This document shows, in pieces, positions 21,646-32,124 of a DNA stretch of 64,000 nucleotides (the stretch's first letter is position 1; each line of letters opens with the position of its first letter). The translations under genes were made by a program, and so were the position numbers. The notes under the pieces are model-generated. The model searched no databases. It worked only from the letters and a program-made list of their open reading frames with translations, and was not told the DNA's origin. Source of the DNA: Thysanoteuthis rhombus (lineage: Eukaryota; Mollusca; Cephalopoda; Oegopsida; Thysanoteuthidae); the NCBI GenBank assembly GCA_963457665.1, contig OY735206.1:20234651-20298650 (forward strand). The letters are read 5' to 3'.

Positions 21646-21649
21646 TAAA

Positions 21650-22000
21650 ATTCATTCTAGCTGAGAGATACTATTGTATGATAAGAATCGATGACTTTTG
21701 TGATTTTTTTCAAGTAATGGTAGATGAACTGAACGAAGGCACAAGAAAATTGGTCCCCACATTAACTCCAGTAAAATGATGTCATGTACAAAGAACAAGT
21801 TCAGGAAAAAGATGCAAAAATCATAATCGGAAAGGCAAACCTGAAAAAAATACATCATTATATCTACTTTGGACCACAAATCTCTATAGTATCCCCGGGG
21901 AAAGAAAGAATCAGGCGAAAAATCTCTACAGAATAGTAAGATTTTGGTAAAGAGCTCACACTACAAGAATCCTATTAGTCATGGAAAAGGAGGGTATACA
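21650..22000. other. No recognised gene
   Basis: Short frames only. Confidence 0.35.
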
Positions 22001-22002
22001 AC

Positions 22003-22418
22003 CCCTCGGTAGTCACTTATGGAGCTGAAACGTCGAATTTACTCAAAGTATTGACCCTCCGACTGAGAACCATGCAACATGCACAGGGTAGAATTATGCT
22101 CTGCATCACATGAAAAAATCATAAGACAGTACAGTATATTAGAGAGGAAAGAAGAGTCAGGGATATCATAGAATCCCCTGGAAACCTATTCGGCAATTTG
22201 GATGGTCATATAGAAAGAATGTCAGTTTCAGTTAACTGATGGACACCACGACTCACAATGTGGATCTCCAGAGATCAAATGCGGAACTGAAGCCGGCAAA
22301 ATATAAGATAAGTGTGACGAACTAAACAAGTTCAGAAAGTATTAGTTCCACAACGCCCATGATAGAGATATCTTGCTTATCCTGGGGAAAGGTCTATATC
22401 CAACGACAGACATGAAAG

Positions 22419-22420
<2 letters not shown>
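22003..22420 (+). mobile_element. RTE-type LINE 3' fragment
   Basis: Begins in the block for VTYGAET (GTCACTTATGGAGCTGAAACG), passes CTGAGAACCATGCAACATGC, GGGATATCATAGAATCCCCT, CACGACTCACAATGTGGATC and CCATGATAGAGATATC, and ends CCAACGACAGACATG-AAAGGCTG just before a CTG/ATG microsatellite, the normal 3' terminus of this RTE family. Confidence 0.8.
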
Positions 22421-22449
<29 letters not shown>

Positions 22450-22495
22450 ATGATGACGATGATAACGACGATGAAGAGGAGGAGGAGAAGGAGGG
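22421..22495. repeat. (CTG)n-(ATG)n-(AGG)n microsatellite, RTE tail
   Basis: Trinucleotide array directly after the RTE end; other RTE copies end in shorter GATGAT runs. Confidence 0.9.
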
Positions 22496-22499
22496 TTAA

Positions 22500-22935
22500 G
22501 GGATATACTGCTTAAAAGTTGATTGTAAAAAACTGAAATTATTTTTGCGACTTCCAATGTATCCGAGCGAATGAATATATTTTACAAGTATTAACTAGTA
22601 TTTGTATGGAGAGTGAAAGAATGAGACTAGCTTGTTAAGTTTGTTCAATGATTCCCTTTCCAAGTCTTCATCATGAAATTACTTTTTTTTTCTAATCAAA
22701 TTTCGTTGTTTTTATCATTTCTGTCTCATTTTCCCTTGTGTATAATATAATTTCATACATAATTCATTTTGTTTTCATGATGTTGTCCGGTCTTATCACA
22801 GAGGTTATCTTACAGTAAATGCGGGAAATAACACTTTATTATTCTAGAAACGTAGGTAGAGCGAGAGAGAAAAAGGTTCTCTGTTCCACTGCTTTCGAAA
22901 AGTAATAAACACATTCAAACCATCTAATTGCAACG
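22500..22935. other. No recognised gene
   Basis: Nothing supported. Confidence 0.35.
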
Positions 22936-22937
22936 TT

Positions 22938-23236
22938 CCTCTCAGGCAGTTATCACTAAAAAGATCAAAATCGTCAACTAAAAAAATAAACAACAATAAA
23001 ACGAGTGTGACACGAACTACGCAAACAATTCTAAAATTAATCCCCCACAAGTCACACACACGAACACACACGCACACACAAAATCCTTTTCTAGTGAGGC
23101 AGTAAAACAAGTGTTTTGTAAACATAATAAGGGGTGAATGTCTAGATTTTCAGTCCTGTAACTTCGTTGGTGCAGTCTGAGTGTGGTCGTTGGTGTTGAT
23201 AGTTAGAGTGACAATTCTTCTTGAAAGTTTCTAATT
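22938..23236 (-). mobile_element. MITE family A, degenerate copy
   Basis: The plus strand has CAGTTATCACTAAAAAGATC, then AATAAGGGGTGAATG, TTTTCAGTCCTGTAACTTCG, TTGGTGCAGTCTGAGTGTGG and a decayed GACAATTCTTCTTGAAAGTTTCT end. The central GGCTGGCTGGC block is replaced by GGTCGTTGGTGTTG. Confidence 0.45.
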
Positions 23237-23239
23237 CTT

Positions 23240-23880
23240 GAGTAAGTTGATTAATTTATCCCCATCCACCCTAAATCATTTCATTTGCAATCGGGTGGAT
23301 CATTCATCTGTTCTAGAAGCACTGGGCTAGATAATTCTCAATTTGAATGATGTTTTTTTTTATTTATTTTTTTTTTGTCAATGCAACCAGTTTTAACAGC
23401 TTCATCAGCTGCTATGTCTGGGCACTGGCTATGGAGGAAATGTTGTGTCCAAATTCAATATCCCTTCCCCTCGTGACCATCTTTGAAGCTCAAGAAGTGA
23501 AGAAGTACTCAGTATATTTGAGCTGCAGGGGATACCTCCCTCTACGGGTCATGGTACCGGGTATTCCCTGAGAGTCCCCCAACCCCAATTTAGATACTGG
23601 CCAGATCCAGATTTTGATAACTAGTATATCCAACGTGATCTTGTCGAAACTAATTTTTTAATTCTCTAATCCACCATCGGCGCAAACGGCTGATATTTGA
23701 TCCCAGATAAAAGCAAGGATTTGGAATGATAAATGAGCAGGGCTTACTGGCCTGGGAGACTGTAAGACAATCTTCCTCCCGACATTCTGCCCTATGTGCC
23801 GTAATAATGTGAGTTTCAACATCGTTGTTGGATGTACTGCTTCCCTAAGATCTACCAGTTATCCTGCTCCCGAGGGAGAT
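23240..23880. other. No recognised gene
   Basis: A 74-codon plus frame at 23347-23571 has no recognised domain. Confidence 0.35.
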
Positions 23881-23884
23881 GGTG

Positions 23885-24215
23885 CCGATGACCTCTGAAC
23901 TTATGTGAATCTTCATATCATCTTATTTTTGCTGGCCACAATCCGGCATATGATTTGGGGAGGCTAACGTTGTGATTCGTGATGCTCAACAATTGTCTTA
24001 CATTTTTGAAACATGGCCTGCCATTGCCTTCCGAACTTCCAAATACATTTTAAAAATCCGACTCCTATTTGCTCTGTAATATAATGTGCTGCTTTGTGAA
24101 CTCTCCATGTAAAACATGATTTACTACTTTATGCGTCTCATGTTTCTTAGTTCTAATGTTAAATACTTGGTTAGATTCCATGTTTCAGCTCCGTACATGA
24201 GTTAGTACGTACAAC
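23885..24215 (-). mobile_element. RTE-type LINE 3' fragment
   Basis: The plus strand reads the reverse complement of the family: TTTTTGCTGGCCACAATCC, GTGATTCGTGATGCTCAACA, TGTGCTGCTTTGTGAACTC, and TCCATGTTTCAGCTCCGTA for the TYGAETW block. Confidence 0.7.
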
Positions 24216-24221
24216 GCAAAA

Positions 24222-24466
24222 ACAAGACGTATTCAATCGACCCAATGGACTTTCGAAAAGTTTTCCGTCGAAGATGCTTTATCTCTGAAGATAAAGTTGG
24301 CAAAAGACGGAATATAAATATTCATAGCAGAATAGCAAAGCCCTTTGAATACTTAACGTCGAGAAACCAGAATTGAGGTAAAGAACTAAATCCGTAACCG
24401 AAGTAGAAGCAGCTGTAGCCACTGTCTGTGTAGTTAAAGATTGTGGGTTGTCGAATAGCGAAGCAA
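24222..24466 (-). repeat. 245-bp near-identical direct repeat, copy 1
   Basis: Shares almost every base with 26498-26746, including CTTTCGAAAAGTTTTCCGTC, ATGCTTTATCTCTGAAGATA, CATAGCAGAATAGCAAAGCC and AGTTAAAGATTGTGGGTTG. Orientation is set by the adjoining RTE fragment. An RTE 3' tail (ATCATCATC) is inserted at its right end. Confidence 0.85.
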
Positions 24467-24469
24467 GTC

Positions 24470-24985
24470 AATCAATCATCATCGGCTTTTTAGTGCCCAT
24501 CACTGGACAATGACCTTCTTCAAGATTCTATCATAGCCCCCGCAGAGTCAATACTTTTTGGACTTGTGTAGTTCGACACATCTTATTTTTCGCTGGCCAC
24601 GGTTTTGAATCTGACTTTTAAAGGTCCACATTGTGAATTGAGTCTTGATGTCCAGTGGTTGTCTGGTATTATTGCAAGATGACCTCCCACTGCAATTGAG
24701 TCTTTTGATAAATTCTATAACATCTCTCTTGTTTCTTCTCTGATATACTCTGCTGTTTTTTGATGTTTGGCATGATTTCCCATTTTTCAGATTGCATTAT
24801 TCTTGGTTTGGTAGCCAATCCTTTGGATAGATTCTATCTTCGAGCTCCATTGGTGACTATCGGGAGGATACATTGATTGTAGAGCCTTCTTTTTCGGACT
24901 GATGGGATTTTCTTGGTTTTGAAGGTTGGGCTCACTCCACAGAAATCTTGCGTACAGTGATTCATTGCTTGATTTCTTTTTTTGA
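24470..24985 (-). mobile_element. RTE-type LINE 3' fragment with GAT tail
   Basis: The 3' tail on the minus strand is GATGATGAT at 24472-24481. Reading right from there on the plus strand: AGTGCCCATCACTGGACAAT, CTTATTTTTCGCTGGCCACG, TCTTGATGTCCAGTGGTTGT, then CATTGGTGACTATCGGGAGG at the upstream end. It closely parallels the copy at 36917-37425. Confidence 0.8.
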
Positions 24986-24989
24986 TGAC

Positions 24990-25318
24990 TTCATCGAGAT
25001 TTTTTGTACCAGGTAGAAGGACGTTTATCGAATATGTTTTTTTGTTCCTTACACTTGAATGACTTTACTCAGATATGATGGTACTTTAGATTTCCCACCA
25101 AAAGAATAATGTTAGCAAACCCACGGGTATTTTGCTATAACAAATAATGGTATATCTTTGAACAACAACTAGGCTACGAGCGAGGATTCTGGAACGAGAA
25201 ATCTTTTTTATAGTAAGTACAATTATTAGGATAGAGCCATTTTTTTTCTTTTCAAATGTCCAACACGTGCAAGTAAAGCCATAGATATATAGATTGATAG
25301 TTTATGAAAAAGGCTTAG
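24990..25318. other. No recognised gene
   Basis: Possibly further decayed RTE sequence near 24960-25050; not supported beyond that. Confidence 0.3.
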
Positions 25319-25381
25319 ATACATAGATAGATAGATAGATAGATAGATACATACATACATACATACATACATACATACATA
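25319..25381. repeat. (GATA)n-(CATA)n microsatellite
   Basis: About seven ATAG units followed by about seven ATAC units. Confidence 0.97.
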
Positions 25382-25384
25382 AGT

Positions 25385-25920
25385 ATATGTATGGTGTCCG
25401 TACACAAGGATGTATTCATATGTATATTAAGAAAAACATTGTTTGTCTGGAGGATTAGACAACAGTCTATTGACCAACGGTGTTAATGACTAATGTTCGA
25501 CCCCTGATAAAACCTTTGATTTTGAACGACAGAGTTAAATAGGGTCAAAGAGAGCTAGCCTGTTTTATACAGGGCTAGTGAAGTTTATGATCCAAAGCAT
25601 AAAACAGGCTAACCTATTCCATATCCAACCACGCCAGATTATACCGCCTTGTATTTTCTATAGATCAGTATTTCAATGTTTCATGATATTTCAACACTCA
25701 GATATGCAGAATCATTGACAGCACAATATCAAATTTTTATTCTATCTCACACATTGATGACAATCTTAATAAATAAGTTCACAATTTGCATATTTGCAGA
25801 TACTAATTAATGTATACAACTAGTATCCCAGAAATGTTTCATGCAATGCGAGTTAAGATTAATGCGTTTTGATTAACTACAAACATCCCTTCATGTACTT
25901 GGTGTAAATAATATTTAAAA
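25385..25920. other. No recognised gene
   Basis: A short inverted repeat, AAACAGGCTA/TAGCCTGTTTT-like, lies around 25557-25607 (TAGCCTGTTTTATAC and AAAACAGGCTA). Nothing else is seen. Confidence 0.4.
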
Positions 25921-25925
25921 AACTG

Positions 25926-26012
25926 TCAATTAAAACTGTCACCAAAACTATTAACATAGGTTTCTCTCAGTTTTTAGGTTGGTCCAGCTGGTGTGCGAAT
26001 AATCTGGCCTGC
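25926..26012 (+). mobile_element. MITE family A, 5' end fragment
   Basis: AAAACTGTCAATTAAAACTG, then CATAGGTTTCTCTCAG and TTGGTCCAGCTGG; the remainder is absent. Confidence 0.6.
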
Positions 26013-26104
26013 TGCACTGGTCCTACTTAGTTAGAAGAAACATTATTTCCTCTCCAACCTTTGGCCTTGTGTTAGGTACTAATCTAAGTTACATGGTCAA
26101 TAAC

Positions 26105-26490
26105 AACCTTGTAAGGTCATTTGTTGGACACAGACCTTCCCAAAAATCTGCCAAATCTCTCACGTCCAAACTTCATGGTGTTGATACGTTTTTTAAATCA
26201 CATCATCTTTTCTTTTTTTTTTCAGCTCGGGGTAGGTGGTCCATATCGTCAAATGTGATGGCAAGTGCTTGCCCGACATTCTTACAATATTGCTTACCCA
26301 TTGCCATCTTAGCTGATTTATGTTTTTTTTCATTTATGACCCCTGTTTGTTTCCTAATACAGTGTGCGGTCTCGTGATCTCTGCATGCGAAATTAATCAT
26401 GATTTTCTTCTCTGCGCGTCGGTTCTTAGTTTGAGGATCGATTTCTCGGTTAAGTTCCATGTTTCAACTCAGTAGGTGACTAAGTATGAA
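26105..26490 (-). mobile_element. RTE-type LINE 3' fragment
   Basis: The plus strand carries TTTGTTGGACACAGACCTTC, GACATTCTTACAATATTGC, TACAGTGTGCGGTCTCGTG and TTCCATGTTTCAACTCAGTA. It is joined to the second copy of the 245-bp repeat exactly as at 23885-24466. Confidence 0.7.
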
Positions 26491-26497
26491 GAAAGCA

Positions 26498-26746
26498 GAC
26501 AAAACATATTTAATCGACACAATGGACTTTCGAAAAGTTTTCCGTCGGAGATGCTTTATCTCTGAAGATAAAGTTGGCAAAGGACGGAATATAAATATTC
26601 ATTGCAGAATAGCAAAGCCCTTTAAATAGTTTACGTCGAGAAACCAGAACTGAGGTGAAGAACAAATATCCGTAGCCGTAGTAGACGCAGCTGTAGACAC
26701 TGTCTGTGTAGTTAAAGATTGTGGGTTGTCGAATAGCGATGCGAAT
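26498..26746 (-). repeat. 245-bp near-identical direct repeat, copy 2
   Basis: See 24222-24466. On the minus strand it is open as part of a 100-codon frame (26812-26510) ending ENFSKVHCVD, but copy 1 does not keep that frame, which argues against a conserved protein. It contains a hairpin CTTTATC-TTCAGA-GATAAAG. Confidence 0.85.
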
Positions 26747-26888
26747 CAGTTTGCTGAAAACATTTAATTTGAATGCGATAGTAGGAATAGAGGTAACATA
26801 AATCAAATCCACGGAAAAGACTTTAATAGCGTCTTCAGATGATGGATCGCTTTTTCTCCCGAAGTTAAAACACTGTATAATTAAAGAT

Positions 26889-26950
26889 GTGCTACAGCTC
26901 AGTGGTTACAACGAGTGTCAGCTCTCCGAGAGGTCAAATGTATGTACAGA
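26889..26950 (+). mobile_element. tRNA-like SINE head, degenerate
   Basis: CAGCTCAGTGGTTACAACG is a good box A; a box-B-like GAGAGGTCAAATG follows about 35 bp later. Confidence 0.35.
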
Positions 26951-26954
26951 TTCG

Positions 26955-28215
26955 TACCTTTTTCAACCAGTTCTCAATGATGTGAGGAAAGTAACTTATT
27001 TATATTTATTTGCAAACTGAATTTTTCTACCGAATGGAGCAAAATTAATGTAAACAAGTGCAGAGGGAACTAACTCCAAGTCATAGAAGGGACAAATATG
27101 TGAGACGTCCGGTTTATACCATTAATATATACACATCAAATTAGCTACAGGGTCAGGTTATTATTATTTAGACTTGCTTCAGGCTTTCCAGGCCCGTTGA
27201 GACTTCGTTCTGCTTACGTCATTTGATATTTCTAAATGGGTAATCATCTACGTAATGATTAGGCACAACGTTGGTTGACTTCGGTGATTTTAGAACCGGT
27301 ATATCCATTTCACGTTTGCCTTAGGAGAGGGGTTCTTCAATTTAATCCCTTGTGCTGATTGCTTAACAAAGAGGCAGTTATGAATGAAATCATTGTTATA
27401 GCGATGAGTACTAATGTAGACCCCCACACACACTATTATCACTCAGCTGCAAATCATTTTAGCATTGTTTAAGTTAGCGTATTTTAGGGGTCTTTTGATT
27501 CAATATCTCTGGCGTCGATGCACTGTTTTGATTACCCAGAGATCACAAACAGATGAACAGAACCAAACTATTAGTAATTTTTATAGAGCTACTGTATAGA
27601 AAGTTAACCCTGGAAATTTATTCAAATTGTTCCGACAGTGAATGTAAGAAGGAAGCTATGAACAGACACCGTGCTTGGTCGAGTTAGTGACTTCGTAAAA
27701 AAATGTGATAGATGACAATTTCTTCTTTCTCTTCAGAACTTAAAAGAGAATAAATCAGCTTCAAAACTCGAAGATATGCAGGATCACTTTCCAAAATCCA
27801 TGATGGTCGACTAACGCCAATATCGGATTGCGTCCACGCTACCGGAATGTTACTGACGGCTGTACTTTTGTTTCGTTAAAGTCCACCCCCAACTTCTATT
27901 TCACCTGTTGATGATTGCTACAACTTCTGTGTTGTATATATGATAAATAAATGATTTCGATGATATGCAACACTTGTAAGTATGGTTCAGTTGCTAAGAG
28001 AGCCACTTACCGATCACTTGAACGTGATTTCAAACGACAGTAAGGAAATGTCAATTTCATATATCAGTTAGGTTTAACAGTCAATCAGGGAATAGATTGC
28101 TCTCCCTGAATTAGGCGACAATTGTCCTTGTTATGGTAGGAACACAAAATTCAGTTCCGAATTCAACTGGCATAACTTGTAGACATCAAATTGTTATATT
28201 TTAACAAAAATTCAA
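26955..28215. other. No recognised gene
   Basis: About 1.2 kb of apparently unique sequence without usable frames or repeats I can name. Confidence 0.4.
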
Positions 28216-28219
28216 ATCA

Positions 28220-28460
28220 TCTCTCTCTATATATATATTTTAGAGAAATACATGTATAATCCTAAAAAATAAGTATAAATGCATTATTTTACTTGAAACT
28301 CTATTTGAACTGACAGTTTGTTTTTACATGATTACGTGAATATGCTAGTTTATCTAGACAGCATAAATAGAATAAACAATGAAGGGAATAGGCCACTGCA
28401 GAAATCGAACCTGCGTCCAACAGGAGACACTGCTCTTATCATCTGAGTTGAGTAGTCAGC
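28220..28460 (-). mobile_element. tRNA-derived SINE, family V, copy 2
   Basis: Best preserved head of the family. The minus strand reads box A TCAGATGATAAGAGCAG, then box B GCAGGTTCGATTTCTG (28417-28402). The body is TTGTTTATTCTATTTATGCTG and the core ACTGTCAGTTCAAATAGAG. The 3' end is TGTATTTCTCTAAAA and a short TA run. Confidence 0.78.
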
Positions 28461-28520
28461 TGGCTAAACAAGAGGCCCAAATAACTGCTTCCAACCCAAC
28501 CCTCCCCTTGTTCATTCACT

Positions 28521-28652
28521 GTCCATATCTGCTCTTTATATTTCTCAGTGCAGGGAATTATATCCAAAAGAAATGTTTATATAACCCGACATAATAATGA
28601 CAAATACGTCATATATATTTTAAACTCAATTTGAATCGCCATCCTATTTATT

Positions 28653-28660
<8 letters not shown>
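28521..28660 (-). mobile_element. SINE family V, partial tandem copy
   Basis: GTCCATATCTGCTC at 28521-28534 also flanks the copy at 56372-56400. ATAACCCGACATAATAATGAC and the AAACTCAATTTGAATCGCC core follow, in the same orientation as the copy at 28220. The left part of the element is cut by the next microsatellite. Confidence 0.6.

Positions 28661-28741
<81 letters not shown>
28660..28741. repeat. (TA)n-(AG)n microsatellite
   Basis: About 20 TA units, AAAA, then about 19 AG units. Confidence 0.97.
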
Positions 28742-28744
<3 letters not shown>

Positions 28745-28746
<2 letters not shown>

Positions 28747-29640
28747 TGGTACCTAAGACATTAGATTAAGAGATTTTTCGTTGCATCTGTTCCTCTCTAT
28801 CTGAGATGTCAATTTTGTTGAAACGCCTTAAGTGAAGTCGCAGAGTTCACAGCATGCGACTGAAAGATTTTTTTTCTAATAAAGAAATACATCAATTATC
28901 TACTTTTTCTTACCTACCTGATCTATCACGGGTTGAGGTCGACGATTTGTAGTCTGGGGCAAAAGACATTTTCCAAAAAGAGAAATACAAAAAAAAAAAA
29001 AAGGAATCAGAATAATACAAATCAGAAAAAAACACATTTTCAAGTCGCTCTTCCGTTTTATAGAGAGCACTGAATAATGAAAAAAATCAATAGACTCCTC
29101 TCCTTGAAAAAATATTTATCAATCATTTGTGGCATCTATGTAAGTATCCTCTGTAGTATTTGCACAGTAATACCAAAAGCTGGGCTTCATGACTTGCATC
29201 TCTTAGAATCAAGGGTCTCTTGGCATTAAGGATTTGAACTGCGGACAACATCATCCCAGTGCAATTAAAAGGAACGATCATATATGTATATTTCAGTTAG
29301 TTCCCGCAGGAGGTCTCATCGTTCTGTGAAAGGATGGTGGTAGCTTCAGCTGGTTGCCATGTTTAATGTATACATGGCCGTCTTTCTAGAGTCTAGGGCC
29401 AAACACATGACTTTCTACTAACAGTAGATAAGAGGCTGTCGATGGGATGAATTTCAGGAAGAAAATCACACGAAATGTCAAAAATTTATTAAATTTATTG
29501 TTTCCATTAAAAAAACGACTTGTGCTGGAGGTAGTTTGAGACATGCTGGATTCGATTATCGTTTTTTCTTACGTGTTGTCCAGGATGCATGATTATCGAG
29601 TAATAACAGTACGTACCTACATGCATACACACCAATGTTA
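28745..29640. other. No recognised gene
   Basis: Unique-looking; a poly-A run lies at 28989-29002. Confidence 0.4.
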
Positions 29641-29643
29641 CAA

Positions 29644-29645
<2 letters not shown>

Positions 29646-29713
<68 letters not shown>

Positions 29714-29714
29714 C

Positions 29715-29744
<30 letters not shown>
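29646..29744. repeat. (TA)n-(TG)n microsatellite
   Basis: About 24 TA units then TG runs broken by GCATA. Confidence 0.97.
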
Positions 29745-29748
<4 letters not shown>

Positions 29749-29959
29749 TTGTAAGAGGATGGATCTATGAATTTGTAGCTTGACACAATAATCAACCAAA
29801 ATTTGATCTCTAATTTTCAATGTATAATATTTTGCTTATACGGGTATTAATTATCAATCAATCTAGTGCATTGGTAAGAAAAGATGTTGTAGTGAAGAAT
29901 AATCATGTGTGCTTCTAAAACAAATTATTGTTTTATCGTAATGCTACGGAATCATAATA

Positions 29960-29967
<8 letters not shown>

Positions 29968-30031
<64 letters not shown>

Positions 30032-30125
30032 TGTAAGACCATTTTATTGCTGTTTTGAGCTTTTGAGCAAGAGTATAGCAGTCTTACAGAAGACAGAAGA
30101 GATAAAATACTTGGAAACGAGTTTA

Positions 30126-30182
<57 letters not shown>
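29968..30182. repeat. Two (TA)n arrays about 105 bp apart
   Basis: 29968-30024 and 30129-30182; the intervening sequence is unrecognised. Confidence 0.97.
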
Positions 30183-30185
<3 letters not shown>

Positions 30186-30299
30186 TGTATGCGTGCATTT
30201 CTATATGTCAATCTATGAATGAAAGTCCGTGAATATGTTTATTCAAATATCAACATATATAATTTTTCAGGATGTATGTGTGTATACGCAAGCTGGCGT

Positions 30300-30362
30300 G
30301 CGTGCGTGCTCGCATGCTTGTGTGTGTGTGTGTGTGTGCGTGTCTATGCGTGTTTATGCCTG
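30300..30362. repeat. Imperfect (TG)n/(CG-TG) run
   Basis: GTGCGTGC and TGTGTGTG units, imperfect. Confidence 0.8.
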
Positions 30363-30429
30363 CGTGAATGTGAATAGGCGTATACTCTGATCTTTCAAAT
30401 AAATAACTCAGATCTCCCTAAAAAAAAAC

Positions 30430-30665
30430 TATTTTCAGCTTCAAAGGAAATGCCATCGCATTCAGCCATCATCTCAATTCAAAAGTCCCAAGAAGCCAGA
30501 AAATCATCGAAACGCAAGGTTCTTCCGCTCTCCTGACTTCTGCTGCTCCTGATTCTCGCTTCCGCCTTTCCATGACGTCACTCAGCTTCCCCCTCTGTTG
30601 CCAAGGGCGTTGCATTAGGGATTTGCTTTCTTCTTTCCCTGATCGGCTTTCTTAACGCTCAACTA
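30430..30665. promoter_or_regulatory. Less AT-rich segment with a consensus CRE
   Basis: The segment is visibly richer in G and C than its surroundings and contains the palindrome TGACGTCA at 30573-30580, the consensus CREB/ATF site, followed by CTCAGC. A GTTGCCAAGG half X-box lies at 30597-30606. No adjoining gene is visible, so promoter function is conjecture. Confidence 0.25.
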
Positions 30666-30669
30666 ATCC

Positions 30670-31425
30670 GTGCACATTACATCTACAATTGAAGAAATAT
30701 GTGTGCGTATGTGTGTTTGTACCGCGATTACTCAATACCTGGCCAATCTACAGGCCGTGCAAAAAGAGCTTAAGGGCTGAAAAAGCAAACATTTACTCCT
30801 TTCCATAATGACAATTTCTTTATTGGTTTGCGTTTTCCTCAGATTCATCGTTTAAGGATGTTATTGTTTTCTTTTCAAATAATTCCTCCAAGATACTATT
30901 ATTTAATCCATCGGCTTTCAGTAACATTGATTTTTTTTTTGTCAATTCCATCACTTGTAAATTTTACCAACTTTTTTTTCTTATTCCTTTCGACCTTTCC
31001 TTTTTTTACACCCCTTTTTTATTTGTGAACCCCCATTCCCGGTCTCACTTTGTCTATATATATTCAATCTATTTCCGTCTTTTTTGCTCGTATTCCCTGC
31101 AACATTGATGTGAAAGAAGAATGTTTACCTGGTCGCCTCATCTCTGGTAACGATTTTCTTATTAACAGTTCCGTTCACAATCCTCAGAGGATGAATAAAA
31201 ATAATGAATTTACTTTTTCTGTCGCTACTATATTCAGTTGGGTATTCGACAAAGATGAAATAACCCCCAGGAAGCCGAAAGGAGAGCTTCTTGATCCACA
31301 GTAAAGTAATTTGAATTCTCGGTGAAATGTTCCGTTTATCTCTGTTTCAGAGATTGTATAAATTATTACATTTTTTCACCTCTCCAAAGAGTTATTATGT
31401 ATTTACTCGTATCTTTTCGTCTCTT
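30670..31425. other. No recognised gene
   Basis: Pyrimidine-rich frames at 30828-31028 and 31050-31304 have no recognised domain. Confidence 0.35.
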
Positions 31426-31429
31426 TCTT

Positions 31430-31530
31430 CACATATTATCTCTATGATTTCTGTATGAATTTTGATGACATATTGTCGGAGGATAAGCTATTGGCTGTGA
31501 AAAAAATCGATAAAATTCAGGGGCAGATCC
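31430..31530 (+). repeat. Copy of the 3.5-kb unit
   Basis: TTCTGTATGAATTTTGATGA, then GGATAAGCTATTGGCTG and AATTCAGGGGCAGATCC. Confidence 0.5.
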
Positions 31531-31534
31531 TCGA

Positions 31535-32045
31535 ATCATAAATTTATGTGCACTTATTTTCATTCAGCTTTAATGACAATGACATTGACAGACATATGCC
31601 CTCACCAAATGCTTCCTCGTGATTAATAATGTGGTTAATATTATTGTCAAAGTCTCAGAGTTGACTTTATTGGTTAGATCTTGAATTCAAGACGTCTCAA
31701 TTTCAGACATGAATAACAGGGAGAGGGGGGATATAGAGAATGAATACATGACATTGTATCGTGTCAACTTGTATTTCAGAATTCTCGTTTTTTTTTTTTT
31801 TTCATGAACTTTGAATTTCTGTTCTGAAAAAAAATTTTCTTGTAATAAAAAGTATATATAACTTTATTTTTTTTTTATAGAAATTACCTTGCTACCAATG
31901 ATGTAATTAGAACAATTGATATAGTAATAGAATCTTTAACCAACGTAAATAAACAAGAATTTTGAAAAGGCAGTTGATACCCGTCCGTGATTTTGAGGTA
32001 TTCGTCGGACCATATTATTCATAATATCAAATAAATCATATTTTC
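31535..32045. other. No recognised gene
   Basis: Poly-T at 31787-31802; otherwise featureless. Confidence 0.4.
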
Positions 32046-32049
32046 AGCA

Positions 32050-32118
32050 GTGTTTCTGTGGTGCAGTGTTTTAGGGTGTTCTGCCAGACATCATATTTTT
32101 GAGGTTTGAATCCAAATG
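32050..32118 (+). mobile_element. tRNA-like SINE head
   Basis: TGTGGTGCAGTGTTTTAGGG (box-A-like) and GAGGTTTGAATCC (box B, 32101-32113) at canonical spacing, but mismatched stems. Confidence 0.45.
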
Positions 32119-32124
32119 AGAGCG

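Noticed and set aside
25319..25381. CRISPR-like or satellite array
   Set aside because: Four-base tandem units without spacers; a simple GATA/CATA microsatellite.
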